Source: Stenotrophomonas sepilia
GTDB lineage: Bacteria; Pseudomonadota; Gammaproteobacteria; Xanthomonadales; Xanthomonadaceae
Assembly (NCBI RefSeq): GCF_003244875.1
Contig: NZ_LXXZ01000028.1
Coordinates: 19,181-83,180 of the forward strand
Reading direction: 5' to 3'
Length of the DNA: 64,000 nt
The first letter of the stretch is position 1. Each line of letters opens with the position of its first letter. Made by a program: the position numbers and the translations under genes. Below the pieces are notes generated by a model. The model made no database searches, was not told the origin of the DNA, and was given only the letters and a program-made list of their open reading frames with translations. Below are positions 63,626 to 64,000 of the stretch, in pieces.

Positions 63626-63881
63626 CAACGTCAACGTCAAAGGCTGGCTTCCTGAGGGGAGGCGGGGTGGCTCAGGTTGCGGGGGCGTGAGCGCCATGGA
63701 TGGCGCGATCGAGGCTACATGGACGTACTTGCGCCGTCCCCCGCAACCTGAGCCACCCCGCCTTCGACAGGTTCCCGCGATCTGCCGGGACTGCGTACTG
63801 CACTGCTGACGGCTGTTGGTGGGTATCGACCTTGGTCGACACGTGTCTTGCTTGTGGTGGGTGACGACTGTTGGTCGTCAC
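63626..63881. repeat. Mosaic structured intergenic element, copy 2
   Basis: Two exact 25-base inverted arms (63661-63685 and 63738-63762; GGCGGGGTGGCTCAGG... on the left) enclose a 52-base loop holding an inner hairpin GCGCCAT-GG-ATGGCGC (63691-63706). The first bases (63626-63641) and the right arm region match copy 1 at 33661 and 33838-33884. Two diverged REP palindromes (63822-63842 and 63861-63881) follow. No gene is present. Confidence 0.8.
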
Positions 63882-63928
63882 CGGAGCAAGCGCAGCGAAG
63901 CGACCCGCTTTTGCTTTTCTTTCCTTTC

Positions 63929-64000
63929 TTCCGTGGCTGGACGCCCACGGAAACTGTCAGAGGCCGGGCGGGTGGGCCATGCAGGGGCGTTGGCGCCATG
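63929..64000. repeat. Start of a third mosaic element copy, cut by the window end
   Basis: A hairpin TTCCGTGG/CCACGGAA (63929-63952) is followed by a GAGGCCGGGC...GGGGCGTTGGCGCCATG tract (63961-64000) that aligns with the left arm of copy 2. The element continues outside the window. Confidence 0.55.

Overview
The window is chromosomal DNA of a high-GC gammaproteobacterium of the order Xanthomonadales, almost certainly a member of the Stenotrophomonas maltophilia complex. Three things point there. A Qnr-type pentapeptide protein sits divergent from a DeoR repressor (the Smqnr/SmqnrR arrangement). A soxR gene sits divergent from an MFS pump (the mfsA arrangement). Short palindromes with a GTAG end (the SMAG/REP type described from S. 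maltophilia) are scattered between genes. Gene order around murA, kdsD, lpt, rpoN and rapZ is the classic gammaproteobacterial one.

Layout. 0-4 kb: the 3' end of pabB, then the overlapping operon mltG-tmk-holB-pilZ, then a tRNA-Val(CAC) with a clear promoter and terminator. 4-8 kb: two unknown genes, one with a hairpin-rich leader, a tautomerase, and a pair of genes that looks like an antibacterial type IV secretion effector (C-terminal XVIPCD-like domain) with its lipoprotein immunity protein. 8-12 kb: a metal or siderophore uptake set (DUF2946, TonB-dependent receptor, PepSY membrane protein). 12-15 kb: MFS transporter and SmQnrR repressor divergent from Smqnr, with a helically phased TGCA repeat between them. 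15-28 kb: an accessory stretch of LysR regulators with partners, MFS pumps, a GST, a lipase lipoprotein, soxR/mfsA, an SDR and proC.

28-42 kb: yggS-proC, pilT-pilU, an aldo-keto reductase, YitT, tag with a DUF4153 protein, yqgE-ruvX-pyrB, a REP-associated tyrosine transposase (RAYT) flanked by its likely REP substrates, an esterase, and mgtE. 43-55 kb: a regulatory PTS (EI, HPr with both His15 and Ser46, a mannose-type EIIA, HprK, PtsN, RapZ), Hpf, RpoN, the LPS transport genes lptB, lptA and lptC, kdsC and kdsD; divergent from these are ibaG, murA and an EF-hand protein. 55-63.6 kb: two DUF3108 proteins, purN and purM with three membrane-protein genes between them, then a DUF2066 protein, a PerM-type protein and hda. 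The last 400 bases hold only structured repeats.

The main candidates for new biology are the effector-immunity pair at 6.2-7.9 kb, the multi-hairpin leader at 5.2-5.4 kb, a large mosaic hairpin element present near 33.7 and 63.7 kb (with a third copy starting at the window end), and REP palindromes whose arms co-vary and whose GTAG ends supply stop codons of host genes.
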